From NCBI GenBank assembly GCA_020438915.1, contig JAGQTR010000319.1:1-12211 (forward strand): a stretch of 12,211 nucleotides of DNA, written 5' to 3'. Both the position numbers and the translations under genes were made by a program. The DNA comes from Mycobacterium sp. (GTDB lineage Bacteria; Actinomycetota; Actinomycetes; Mycobacteriales; Mycobacteriaceae). Shown here in pieces: positions 1-6,272 of the stretch (position 1 is the first letter of the stretch; the number at the start of each line of letters is the position of its first letter). Below the pieces are notes generated by a model that was not told the origin of the DNA, did no database searches, and worked only from the letters and a program-made list of their open reading frames with translations.

Positions 1-440
1 CCAACGGACTGGTGCTGTTCAACCGATTTCTTCAGCCCGACATCGATGTCGAGACCCTGGCCGTTTCACCCGGCACGTCGTTGTCGCGCGCGGCTGAATC
101 CCGGCTGCCGTTGACGTGGATGACGCTGCTGCACGGACGGATTAGGGCGTCGCTGGCCGCAACGACGGGAGTCGAGGGATCCACCGAAGTGGTCAAGTAC
201 CTGCTCGCCGGGGCGGACGTGGTGATGACCGCCTCAGCGCTGCTGCGCCACGGCCCGGACTACGCCAGGGTCCTGCTCGACGGGCTGGAGGAATGGATGA
301 CACGCAAGGGATACGACGAGATCCACGAGTTCCGCGGTCTGCTCGCCGTCCCGATCGGAACCGATGAGGCCGCACAGGAACGTCAGGACTATGTCAGCGC
401 TCTCCGGCGGGCCAACCGCGCTGCATACGGTCCCTGGTGA
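1..440 (+). CDS. Dihydroorotate dehydrogenase-like protein, C-terminal part (5' end outside window)
   Basis: The reading frame is open from position 3 to the TGA at 438-440 and gives 145 residues. It begins with the block NGLVLFNRFLQPDID, followed by LPLTWMTLLHGR, a GADVVMTASALLRHGP block and a terminal helix region with EEWMTRKGYDEI. I recognise this order as the C-terminal third of the TIM-barrel dihydroorotate dehydrogenase-like family. Those proteins bind FMN but are usually distinct from the pyrimidine-pathway PyrD, and from recall they often sit near pyruvate:ferredoxin oxidoreductase or other anaerobic genes. The N-terminal barrel and the catalytic residue cannot be checked because they lie upstream. 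The first internal ATG or GTG is not the real start, since homology is already running at the window edge. The gene converges on the hydrogenase operon, with 30 bases between the two stop codons. A link to hypoxic metabolism is inferred from position only. Confidence 0.8.
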   Translation, partial: NGLVLFNRFLQPDIDVETLAVSPGTSLSRAAESRLPLTWMTLLHGRIRASLAATTGVEGSTEVVKYLLAGADVVMTASALLRHGPDYARVLLDGLEEWMTRKGYDEIHEFRGLLAVPIGTDEAAQERQDYVSALRRANRAAYGPW

Positions 441-443
441 CCT

Positions 444-467
444 CGGCAGGGATTCGCGGGCCTGCCG
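444..467. terminator. Possible bidirectional terminator hairpin between convergent genes
   Basis: CGGCAGG at 444-450 pairs perfectly with CCTGCCG at 461-467, leaving a 10-base loop. The hairpin sits between two convergent stop codons, at 440 (+) and 471 (-), where a shared terminator would be expected. There is no clear T-run on either side, so it would be a hairpin-only terminator of the sort often proposed in mycobacteria. A chance stem in high-GC DNA cannot be excluded. Confidence 0.35.
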
Positions 468-470
468 CGA

Positions 471-968
471 TCACGAGGGTTCCGGTAGCGAAAGATACGC
501 CGTCGCGTCATCCAGGTTGCGCTGCGCCGCCGGCGTCAACCCCATCTCGAGTTCGAACTCGAATCCCCGTATTGCGAGGACATGCACTTCGGGCACCCGT
601 CCGAAGCACTGCTGACAGGTCGCCATGATGGCCGGGATCGAGATTGCGTGCGAGGTGAAGGTGAAGTCCATCTTCGGCGCCGCGCGTGCCAACGAAAATG
701 ACATCACCGCAGCGTCTTTGGTGGCATCGATGAACAACACACGTTCTTTGGTGCTGATCAGGTCGGCGTCCTCGAGCAGTAACTGGTAGTTGCGGTGCAG
801 CTGCGCATTAGGGCAATGCCCCTGTGCCTCCAGCCAATCGATGAATGCCCAGCCCAGGCCGTCATCCTGGCGACCGACGTTACCGATCCCATAGACCAGG
901 CAGGAGGTGTCGTCATATTCGGTGAGGGTCACCGGCGCCCTGTCAACGGATACGTTCACTGACCACAT
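471..968 (-). CDS. hoxW: HoxW-type [NiFe]-hydrogenase maturation endopeptidase
   Basis: Cytoplasmic protease that removes the C-terminal peptide of the hydrogenase large subunit once nickel is inserted. The 165-residue protein has the family signature VYGIGNVGRQDDGLG (about residues 25-39). D36 corresponds to the acidic Ni-sensing residue of HybD-type proteases. A second acidic ligand candidate is D81 in FIDATK, and the histidine ligand candidate is H107 in FTSHAIS. The later CFGRVPEVHVLAIRGFEFE stretch fits the family's C-terminal strand. It is the last gene of the hox operon. The ATG start at 968 overlaps the end of hoxH by 26 bases. A GTG at 932 preceded by AGGG, or the GTG at 959, are alternative starts, and the signature is intact with any of them. 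Its expected substrate is the adjacent HoxH. The generic hyp maturation genes are not in this window. Confidence is high for family and moderate for the exact start. Confidence 0.9.
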   Translation of the reverse strand: MWSVNVSVDRAPVTLTEYDDTSCLVYGIGNVGRQDDGLGWAFIDWLEAQGHCPNAQLHRNYQLLLEDADLISTKERVLFIDATKDAAVMSFSLARAAPKMDFTFTSHAISIPAIMATCQQCFGRVPEVHVLAIRGFEFELEMGLTPAAQRNLDDATAYLSLPEPS

Positions 969-2409
969 TTCCCGCGGAGTCCTGGACGGTCACGATGAGC
1001 GGCATCTGGCCGAATGCGTGGGTCGCGCAACTCAGGCACGGATCGAACGCTCGGATTCCAACCTCGATGGCGTTCATCATCGCTTCGGTGATTTCGCCGC
1101 GGCCCACCAGGTAGTCCTCGGCCACGGCGCGCACCGTCCGGTTGAGCACCTGGTTGTTCTGCGTGGTGGCCACGATGAGATTGGCAAAGGTGATCTCACC
1201 CTCCGGTCCCGCCCGGTAGTGATGCAGCAGCGTGCCGCGCGGGGCTTCGACAACCCCGACACCCTCACCTACCCACCCGCCGGGCGCCGGCGTTACCACC
1301 AGATCCTGCTTCTGCAGATCAGGATCGCGCAGCAGCTCTTCGATCAGCTCCGCCGCATGGAGGACTTCGATGGCCCGGGCCCAGTTGGTATGCAACGTCA
1401 TGTTGTTGGGTGCGCCATCGGTGTATGCATGGAAGCGCTCCAGTTCCTCCTGTGCCCGAGGTGTCGACAGTGAGTTCGTGACGTTCATCCGGGCCAGCGG
1501 ACCCACCCGGACCGAGCCCTGCTCTCTGCCGAGATCCTTCAGGAAGGGAAACTTCATGTAGCTCCACGGTTCGACGGCTTCGGAGAAGTGGCCGAGGTAA
1601 TCGTGATAATCGAATTCACGGACGACCCGCTTGCTCTGGTCCACGATTCGCAGCAGTCCGTGGTAGTAGTCCACGTTGCCCTCGGTGTCGACCAACGACA
1701 TGCTCAGGATGGGAACGTTGGCGAATCCGTCCACCTCGCTTCGATTTTTGGCGTGGAAGTCGTGGAACAGCCGAAGTCCGTCCTGCGCGAAGTCGATGAC
1801 TTCCTCGATAGAGGGCAAACCCACTTCGCCGTGGAGCAGACGATCGCGCTCGGCGACGCTGATACTTTTGTCCACGCCCCCGGGCACCGCGCTGATGCCG
1901 TGCATCCTCTTGCCGAAGACCGTCTTGATGACCTCTTGGCCCCACTTGCGCAGCATGATGACTCTGCGCATCAACGCCGGGTCGGCCTCGATGAGTCCCA
2001 GCAGGTTGCGCTGCTCGGGGGCGGCATCCATGCCCAGCATCATTTCGGGGACAACGAGGTAGAAATATGCGGTTACATGCGACTGCAGCATCTGCGCATA
2101 GTGGCCGAGACGGCGAATCTTCTCTGCCGTGACTGTCAGCGGCACTACCGAGTGGGTGCCGACACCGATGATGTCGTCGAGCGCCTTGGCACCGCCGAGA
2201 TGGTGGCTGACGAAGCAGATGCCGCAAATGCGTTGCATCAACATCGGCGCTTCCCAGTAGGGATGACCCTGAATGAACTTCTCGTAGCCGCGGAACTCGA
2301 CGACGTGCAGTCTTGCGTCGACGACGTTGCCGTCGTCGTCGAGGTGCACGGTCACCTTGCCGTGGCCCTCGATTCGGGTGACAGGATCGATGACGATCTT
2401 TCTGCTCAC
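943..2409 (-). CDS. hoxH: NAD-reducing [NiFe]-hydrogenase large (catalytic) subunit HoxH
   Basis: Catalytic subunit carrying the NiFe(CN)2CO site that splits or forms H2, in a soluble HoxFUYH complex. The 488 residues match the length known for Ralstonia HoxH. The N-terminal signature RICGICFVSHH gives nickel ligands C62 and C65. The C-terminal signature DPCLSCATH (456-464) gives C458 and C461, ending at H464. A 24-residue extension follows and is expected to be removed during maturation. The VTRIEGHGK motif near residues 10-18 is also typical. The start is GTG at 2409, supported by GGAGG about 7 bases upstream. The gene follows hoxY after 15 bases and overlaps hoxW. The partners around it point to group 3d (NAD-linked bidirectional) rather than an uptake enzyme. 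No signal peptide or membrane segment is seen, consistent with a cytoplasmic enzyme. All metal ligands are intact. Confidence 0.97.
   Translation of the reverse strand: MSRKIVIDPVTRIEGHGKVTVHLDDDGNVVDARLHVVEFRGYEKFIQGHPYWEAPMLMQRICGICFVSHHLGGAKALDDIIGVGTHSVVPLTVTAEKIRRLGHYAQMLQSHVTAYFYLVVPEMMLGMDAAPEQRNLLGLIEADPALMRRVIMLRKWGQEVIKTVFGKRMHGISAVPGGVDKSISVAERDRLLHGEVGLPSIEEVIDFAQDGLRLFHDFHAKNRSEVDGFANVPILSMSLVDTEGNVDYYHGLLRIVDQSKRVVREFDYHDYLGHFSEAVEPWSYMKFPFLKDLGREQGSVRVGPLARMNVTNSLSTPRAQEELERFHAYTDGAPNNMTLHTNWARAIEVLHAAELIEELLRDPDLQKQDLVVTPAPGGWVGEGVGVVEAPRGTLLHHYRAGPEGEITFANLIVATTQNNQVLNRTVRAVAEDYLVGRGEITEAMMNAIEVGIRAFDPCLSCATHAFGQMPLIVTVQDSAGNVVSERIR
946..1017 (-). other. Predicted cleavable C-terminal propeptide of HoxH
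   Basis: These codons encode residues 465-488, the 24 residues after H464 of the DPCLSCATH motif, starting AFGQMPLIV. Group 3d large subunits are known to be cut directly after this histidine by HoxW once nickel is in place. The hoxW start codon at 968 lies inside the propeptide coding sequence, so the overlapping bases encode no part of mature HoxH. Confidence 0.85.
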
Positions 2410-2424
2410 GCAACGCCTCCGGGA

Positions 2425-3042
2425 TCAGTCGTAGTGGATGTGCGAGGTGGGCAGCTCAAACGGTCGACCGTGTATCAGATCGTCGAGCACGGTGAAGATG
2501 ACGTCCGCGGCGGGTGGACACCCGGGGATGAAGTAGTCCATTTTCACCACTTCGTGGCATGGATAGACCTTGGTGGTCAGTATCGGGATATCCGGATGGG
2601 CGGGGATGACGGGTTCGGCTCCGGCAACAGCGGTGGGCGAATTGACGTATGCCTCGTCCAGACAGTCCTTCACATCGAAGAAATTGCGCAGCGCCGGCAC
2701 GCCGCCCCAGACGGCGCAGGCTCCGACGGAGATCAGTACGTCACAGTTATCGCGAAAATGCCGCAGCGTTTCGATGTTGTCCTCATTGGCCACACCACCT
2801 TCGATGAAACCGATCGCACATCTTTCGGTGATCCTCTTGATGTCGGTGAGCGAGGAGCGATTGATGGTGATCTTGCCCAAGAGCGGCAGAATCCGCTCGT
2901 CGATGTCGAGGAATGACAACGTGCATCCCCAGCAGCCGCACAGGCTGATCATCGCCACCTTGATCTTGTCATCGTCGGCTGCGGCAAGCGCGGGATCTGT
3001 TGGCGTTGTGGGCAGTTCATCCGATCTTATTTCGTCGGTCAC
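2425..3042 (-). CDS. hoxY: NAD-reducing [NiFe]-hydrogenase small subunit HoxY
   Basis: Electron-transfer small subunit that pairs with HoxH and passes electrons from the NiFe site towards HoxU and HoxF. It is 205 residues long, the short form typical of soluble hydrogenases, without the distal ferredoxin-like cluster domain or Tat signal of uptake enzymes. The proximal [4Fe-4S] ligands are best assigned to the CGCWGC block (C37 and C40), C109 in GACAVWGG and C175 in PGCPP. C35 and C162 (YPCHE) are additional conserved-looking cysteines. The first 25 residues are acidic and poorly conserved in character, and look like a flexible leader. The start is GTG at 3042, where GTGA overlaps the hoxU stop by four bases, a sign of translational coupling. 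Stop is TGA at 2425-2427, 15 bases before hoxH. All cluster ligands appear present. Confidence 0.95.
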   Translation of the reverse strand: MTDEIRSDELPTTPTDPALAAADDDKIKVAMISLCGCWGCTLSFLDIDERILPLLGKITINRSSLTDIKRITERCAIGFIEGGVANEDNIETLRHFRDNCDVLISVGACAVWGGVPALRNFFDVKDCLDEAYVNSPTAVAGAEPVIPAHPDIPILTTKVYPCHEVVKMDYFIPGCPPAADVIFTVLDDLIHGRPFELPTSHIHYD

Positions 3043-3755
3043 GGTGCACCCACCTCATCTGTGGTGCCCAGGGCACGTTCGCGCACCGACTCGATCTCGT
3101 ACTTGCGCCGGCCGATGGGAACATCGAAGCCGACGCCCTTCTCGAGGATGGCCCCGACGGGGCAGATCTCGACGGCATAGCGGACCTGTTCGATCGGCAT
3201 GGCGTCCGCACGCTCGGCATCGACGTCGATGCGCGACTCGGTGCCGCGGTGGCTGATGCTGAAGATTTTCTCACCGGTGGTTTCGTCACGGACGAACTCC
3301 ACACAACGCTGGCAGAAGATGCAGCGATCCCGTTCCAGCCATATCCGTTCGGAGTCGTGTTCGCGTTCCCGGGTCGGGAACCGGTACGGGAAACGGGAGA
3401 CGAGCATGTCCACCTCGTAGCCGACCGCCTGCAGCGTGCAGCGTCCGCTCTTCTCACAGCTCGGGCAGTTGTGGTTACCTTCGGAGAACAGTAGCTCTAC
3501 CATAGCCTTTCGGTAATCTGCTGTCTCCGGTTCGTTGACCTCGACGGTCATCCCCGCGACGACGCGCACCGTACAGGCTGCGACCACCGCGCCGTTCACT
3601 TTCACCGAGCACACCCGGCAGGTGCCTAGGGGCGGCTTGTCTTTGAGGTAGCACAGCGTCGGGATGTACACACCGGCGTCCGCGGCAACGTCGACCAGGG
3701 TGCGGCCTTCCTCGGTCGACACCGGATTACCGTCGATTTCGATCTGGATGCTCAT
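3039..3755 (-). CDS. hoxU: Hydrogenase diaphorase iron-sulfur subunit HoxU
   Basis: Iron-sulfur subunit of the NADH-dehydrogenase module, related to the N-terminal part of complex I NuoG, that wires HoxY to HoxF. In its 238 residues three cluster sites can be read. A plant-ferredoxin-like [2Fe-2S] site uses C35, C46, C49 and C61. A His-Cys3 [4Fe-4S] site uses H95, C97, C100 and C106 (HNCPSCEKSGRC). A further [4Fe-4S] site uses C145, C148 and C151 with C198 in ICPVGAI. Length and motif order fit HoxU and not full-length NuoG, which carries a large molybdopterin-type domain. The ATG at 3755 overlaps the hoxF TGA in an ATGA arrangement, and its own stop overlaps the hoxY start in the same way. 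All ligands are intact, so a complete electron wire is predicted. Confidence 0.95.
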   Translation of the reverse strand: MSIQIEIDGNPVSTEEGRTLVDVAADAGVYIPTLCYLKDKPPLGTCRVCSVKVNGAVVAACTVRVVAGMTVEVNEPETADYRKAMVELLFSEGNHNCPSCEKSGRCTLQAVGYEVDMLVSRFPYRFPTREREHDSERIWLERDRCIFCQRCVEFVRDETTGEKIFSISHRGTESRIDVDAERADAMPIEQVRYAVEICPVGAILEKGVGFDVPIGRRKYEIESVRERALGTTDEVGAP

Positions 3756-5584
3756 GTCGCCCCGTCCGTCTCCAACTCCTTGACCGCCGTGCCGTATTCA
3801 GCGAGGGCTGAGTCCACGTCGAACGAGGGCAGCAGGGTGTCGTCCTGGGTGTGCAGCCTGTCCCGATAGATCTCGGGAAACTTCACCATGGTCGTCAGCA
3901 GTGGATTGGCCGCGGTAGCCCCGAGGCCACACCGGCTGGTGGTCCGCACCAGCGCCCCCCAGCTTGCCGCGTCCGCCAGATCATTCTGGACCCCATTGCC
4001 TGCGAGGATGCGTTCCACCTTGTCGTGAAGGTCGACGGTGCCCGCCCGACAGGGCACACAAATACCGCAGGATTCGTCGACGAAGAATTTCGTGTAGTCC
4101 TTGACGCAGTCGAGTAGGTCACGGGTGCTGTCGAAGACGGTGACCGACCCATTGCACGGAATGTCCTCGTAGGCGATCCGACGTCGGCCGTCCACCCGCA
4201 CCGACAGGCATTCCCCGGACGGCCCGCTGATCTGAACAGCGCGGGCGTCCGGCGCGTCGACCATCGCCAGTACGTCGTCGAGCGTGATGCCCCACTGCAC
4301 CTCGTAGACTCCCGGCCGGCCGCAATCCCCGGCCACGCTCAGCAGACGAGTCCCCGACGAATCCGCGGTCCCCATGCCGGTGAACCATTCGGCACCTTCG
4401 GCGATTACCCGGCTTGCGGCAGCGAAGGTTTCGACGTTGTTCACGCAGGTGGGTTTACCGAGGTAGCCCTGCTGAATCGGATACGGCGGTTTCAACCGTG
4501 GCGTGCCCCGCTTACCCTCACAGGACTCGATCAGCGCGGACTCCTCGCCACAGACATACGAGCCCGCCCCCATCTGAATGCGGATGTCGAAGTCGAATCC
4601 GCGCAGGCCACCGATATTGCTTCCGAGCAATCCGTCCTCCCGGAGCTCGTGCAGCTGACGCTCCAGATAGCGCCTGAGGTAGGCATACTCTGCTCGCAGA
4701 TAGACGATTCCGTGCCTGCTGCCGATCGCGTACGCCGCGATCACCATTCCCAGGAAGACATCCTTGGGTGAACTGGTCAGCAGAGCGCGATCCTTGAAAG
4801 TGCCGGGCTCCCCCTCGTCGGCGTTGCAGATGACATACTTCTCATCCCCGGGTGCCGCCCGACCCAAACGCCACTTGAGCCCGGTGTGAAAACCTGCGCC
4901 GCCGAATCCGCGCAGTCCGGAATCCGAGATCGTGGCGATCGCCTGTTCCGGTGTGCCCGCGAGGCAGCGTTTGAGCGACGCCTGGTGATCGACCTCGTCG
5001 CAAAAGAACACCGGCCCCCGAGTGCGGACGCTGGACTCCACCATGTTGTTGACATAGGCGATGCCATCCTCGGGGAGCCCAGCCGGATTGACGATGTCGG
5101 CGGCAGATCTCCCGGCCTTCAGCTGGGCAATGATCTCCGCGACCCGGTCGGGCGTCAGTCGGGTGAACACCACGTCGTCGAGCAACATCGCCGGTTCCTG
5201 ATCGCTGAGGCCGATGCACGGCGTGTCGAACAGGCTGAACATCCCCCCTTCGCCGGACTCCGCGAAGCGGACTCCGGACTGGCGTTCAAGCGCGTCGCGC
5301 ACCGCCCCGTACCCGTTCATCTTGGCGATCACCGTGTTGCTCAGATAGATGCGGTGGCGGCCCGAGGGCTTGGTTTGAAAGAAGTGATAGAACGACGCCG
5401 TCTCGACGATATCGGGAGCAGATCGGTGCAATGCGGCCGCCATCTGCGGTAAGTGTTCATCGGGAATGTGGCCGAATACCCGCTGGACGTCCCACAGGAT
5501 GTCGATCAGGCGCGTTCCGTCGTAGTGGTAGCGCCGCATCACCGTCTCGATGTCTGCATTCGTGGCGATGGTCGCCTCCCTCAT
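3752..5584 (-). CDS. hoxF: Hydrogenase diaphorase subunit HoxF (FMN and NAD site), NuoE-NuoF type fusion
   Basis: NAD(H)-binding flavoprotein subunit of the HoxFUYH complex. With the ATG at 5584 it is 610 residues, close to the roughly 600 of known HoxF; GAGG lies a few bases upstream. An in-frame ATG at 5635 would add 17 residues and also has GGAGGA nearby, but it leaves only 26 bases to the putative DosR box. Residues 10-155 are a NuoE-like thioredoxin-fold domain. Its [2Fe-2S] cysteines appear largely lost: RIYLSNTVIA occupies the usual first Cys pair, and only C123 remains from the second. Residues 180-580 are NuoF-like, with the FMN loop RGFGGAGFHTGLKW (225-238), NADEGEPGTFKDR (254-266), the nucleotide region GAGSYVCGEESAL (339-351), and [4Fe-4S] ligands C506, C509, C512 and C552. 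It is the first gene of the operon and overlaps hoxU by four bases. Confidence 0.95.
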   Translation of the reverse strand: MREATIATNADIETVMRRYHYDGTRLIDILWDVQRVFGHIPDEHLPQMAAALHRSAPDIVETASFYHFFQTKPSGRHRIYLSNTVIAKMNGYGAVRDALERQSGVRFAESGEGGMFSLFDTPCIGLSDQEPAMLLDDVVFTRLTPDRVAEIIAQLKAGRSAADIVNPAGLPEDGIAYVNNMVESSVRTRGPVFFCDEVDHQASLKRCLAGTPEQAIATISDSGLRGFGGAGFHTGLKWRLGRAAPGDEKYVICNADEGEPGTFKDRALLTSSPKDVFLGMVIAAYAIGSRHGIVYLRAEYAYLRRYLERQLHELREDGLLGSNIGGLRGFDFDIRIQMGAGSYVCGEESALIESCEGKRGTPRLKPPYPIQQGYLGKPTCVNNVETFAAASRVIAEGAEWFTGMGTADSSGTRLLSVAGDCGRPGVYEVQWGITLDDVLAMVDAPDARAVQISGPSGECLSVRVDGRRRIAYEDIPCNGSVTVFDSTRDLLDCVKDYTKFFVDESCGICVPCRAGTVDLHDKVERILAGNGVQNDLADAASWGALVRTTSRCGLGATAANPLLTTMVKFPEIYRDRLHTQDDTLLPSFDVDSALAEYGTAVKELETDGAT

Positions 5585-5661
5585 CGATCCTCGGTCATCG
5601 AGCGCCTGTGCCTGCGGCCGTGCCGCCAAAACCATCTTCCTCCGTCGTCGGCGAAGGGCCA

Positions 5662-5675
5662 GGGCATTTGGTCCC
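5662..5675. promoter_or_regulatory. Candidate DosR (DevR) box in the hoxF/cupin divergent promoter
   Basis: GGGCATTTGGTCCC matches the 14-base core of the mycobacterial DosR motif (GGGACTWWAGTCCC) at 11 positions, and both outer triplets are perfect. It lies 78 bases upstream of the chosen hoxF start on one strand and 44 bases upstream of the cupin ATG on the other, so it could serve both. A DosR gene in the same window supports the assignment. No transcription start can be seen directly. Confidence 0.6.
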
Positions 5676-5687
5676 CTTTGGGGGCGA

Positions 5688-5699
5688 CTAACGTGTTAG
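5688..5699. repeat. Short inverted repeat upstream of the cupin gene
   Basis: CTAAC and GTTAG form perfect 5-base arms around GT. The repeat lies between the DosR-like box and the ribosome-binding site of the cupin gene, where an operator or core promoter element could sit. It is short enough to be chance. Confidence 0.25.
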
Positions 5700-5707
5700 C
5701 TCCGACG

Positions 5708-5714
5708 AAGGAGG
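5708..5714 (+). promoter_or_regulatory. Strong ribosome-binding site of the cupin gene
   Basis: AAGGAGG lies 4 bases before the ATG at 5719. It is a full anti-16S match and fixes the start of the cupin gene. Confidence 0.8.
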
Positions 5715-5718
5715 TTCC

Positions 5719-6057
5719 ATGAACAAGGTCTCGTTGACTGCACTGACTCGCGAGCACTTGGCAGGTGCTGAACGCGCCTCCAGCCAGCGCAGTGCCCACA
5801 CGGTGTACGGGGGTCACGAACACGTGCTGCGGCAAACCCTGGTTGCGTTGACGGCGGGTCAGAAACTCGCCGACCACGAGAACCCCGGCGAAGCGACGGT
5901 GCACGTACTTCAGGGACGCGTTCGGCTGATCGCGGGGCAGGACAGCTGGGAGGGTTCCAGCGGAGACCTCATCATCGTGCCGAATGCGCGACACTCGCTC
6001 GAAGCCCTCGAAAACTCGGCGATACTGCTCACCGTCGCGAAAGTCGCTTCGTCCTAG
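5719..6057 (+). CDS. Small single-domain cupin protein
   Basis: A 112-residue protein with one cupin beta-barrel. Motif 1 reads around AGQKLADHENPGEATVHVLQG (residues 46-66): H53 and E58 stand where metal ligands are expected, but the second histidine of the usual HxH is N55. Motif 2 is GDLIIVPNARHS (82-93), giving H92. A three-residue metal site (H53, E58, H92) is therefore possible. There is no second domain, signal peptide or membrane segment. The start is fixed by AAGGAGG four bases upstream. The gene is divergent from hoxF and shares its control region with the candidate DosR box, and it runs in the same direction as the carbamate kinase locus. Similar small cupins occur in mycobacterial hypoxia loci by my recollection, but no substrate is known to me. 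The function is unknown; a sensor or small-molecule-binding role is only one option. Confidence 0.85.
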   Translation: MNKVSLTALTREHLAGAERASSQRSAHTVYGGHEHVLRQTLVALTAGQKLADHENPGEATVHVLQGRVRLIAGQDSWEGSSGDLIIVPNARHSLEALENSAILLTVAKVASS

Positions 6058-6070
6058 TACAGCCGCCAGG

Positions 6071-6262
6071 ATGGGACTTTCACCCTTCCGCGAGCATGCC
6101 CTGGTACCGGCGTTCGATAACCGAAACCGCAGGCTGCTCAGCTTGGTCCACCATACCGATCGGGATCTGCACTACCTGCTCGACCTGGCCCGGGACCTCA
6201 AGCGCGCCAGGCACTTCGGGAACACCCGCGGCAGCCTCGCGGGCAAGACGGCGGTGAGTTGA
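6071..6262 (+). pseudogene. N-terminal remnant of ornithine carbamoyltransferase
   Basis: In this frame the translation from FDNRNRRLLSLVHHTD through LHYLLDLARDLKRARH to GSLAGKTAV matches the opening residues of catabolic or anabolic ornithine carbamoyltransferases. The family continues from GKxxxLIFEKTSTRTR, where the carbamoyl-phosphate site lies, but here the frame reads GKTAVS and stops at 6260-6262. About 80 percent of a normal enzyme of roughly 330 residues is missing. The ATG at 6071 overlaps a DosR-like box (6073-6086), so the original start was probably further downstream, near the LVPAF codons at about 6101. In another frame, codons before arcC end in a TGA overlapping its ATG, which could be the residual 3' end of the same gene, with the deletion junction near 6255. 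No catalytic activity is possible as it stands. A short orphan peptide of other function is unlikely. Confidence 0.72.
6073..6086 (+). promoter_or_regulatory. Candidate DosR box upstream of the carbamoyltransferase remnant and carbamate kinase
   Basis: GGGACTTTCACCCT has a perfect left half (GGGACTTT) of the DosR motif and a degenerate right half. It sits 16 bases after the cupin stop and 187 bases upstream of the carbamate kinase start. That is the right place to drive the original carbamoyltransferase-carbamate kinase pair, and carbamate kinase would still be reached by the transcript. Confidence 0.45.
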
Positions 6263-6272
6263 GAACTGCGCC

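Noticed and set aside
1588..2916. Long open frame of 442 codons on the + strand
   Set aside because: It is antisense to hoxH and hoxY, which have complete family motifs. Its composition is typical of a mirror frame in high-GC DNA and no domain is recognisable.
3752..5635. HoxF starting at the ATG at 5635
   Set aside because: It is possible and has GGAGGA nearby, but the added 17 residues are not HoxF-like and it leaves little room for a promoter after the box at 5662-5675. The start at 5584 gives the usual length.
5673..5684. CCCC-TTT-GGGG stem near the hox promoter as a terminator
   Set aside because: The stem is four bases, between divergent promoters, and overlaps the DosR-like box. No transcript should end there.
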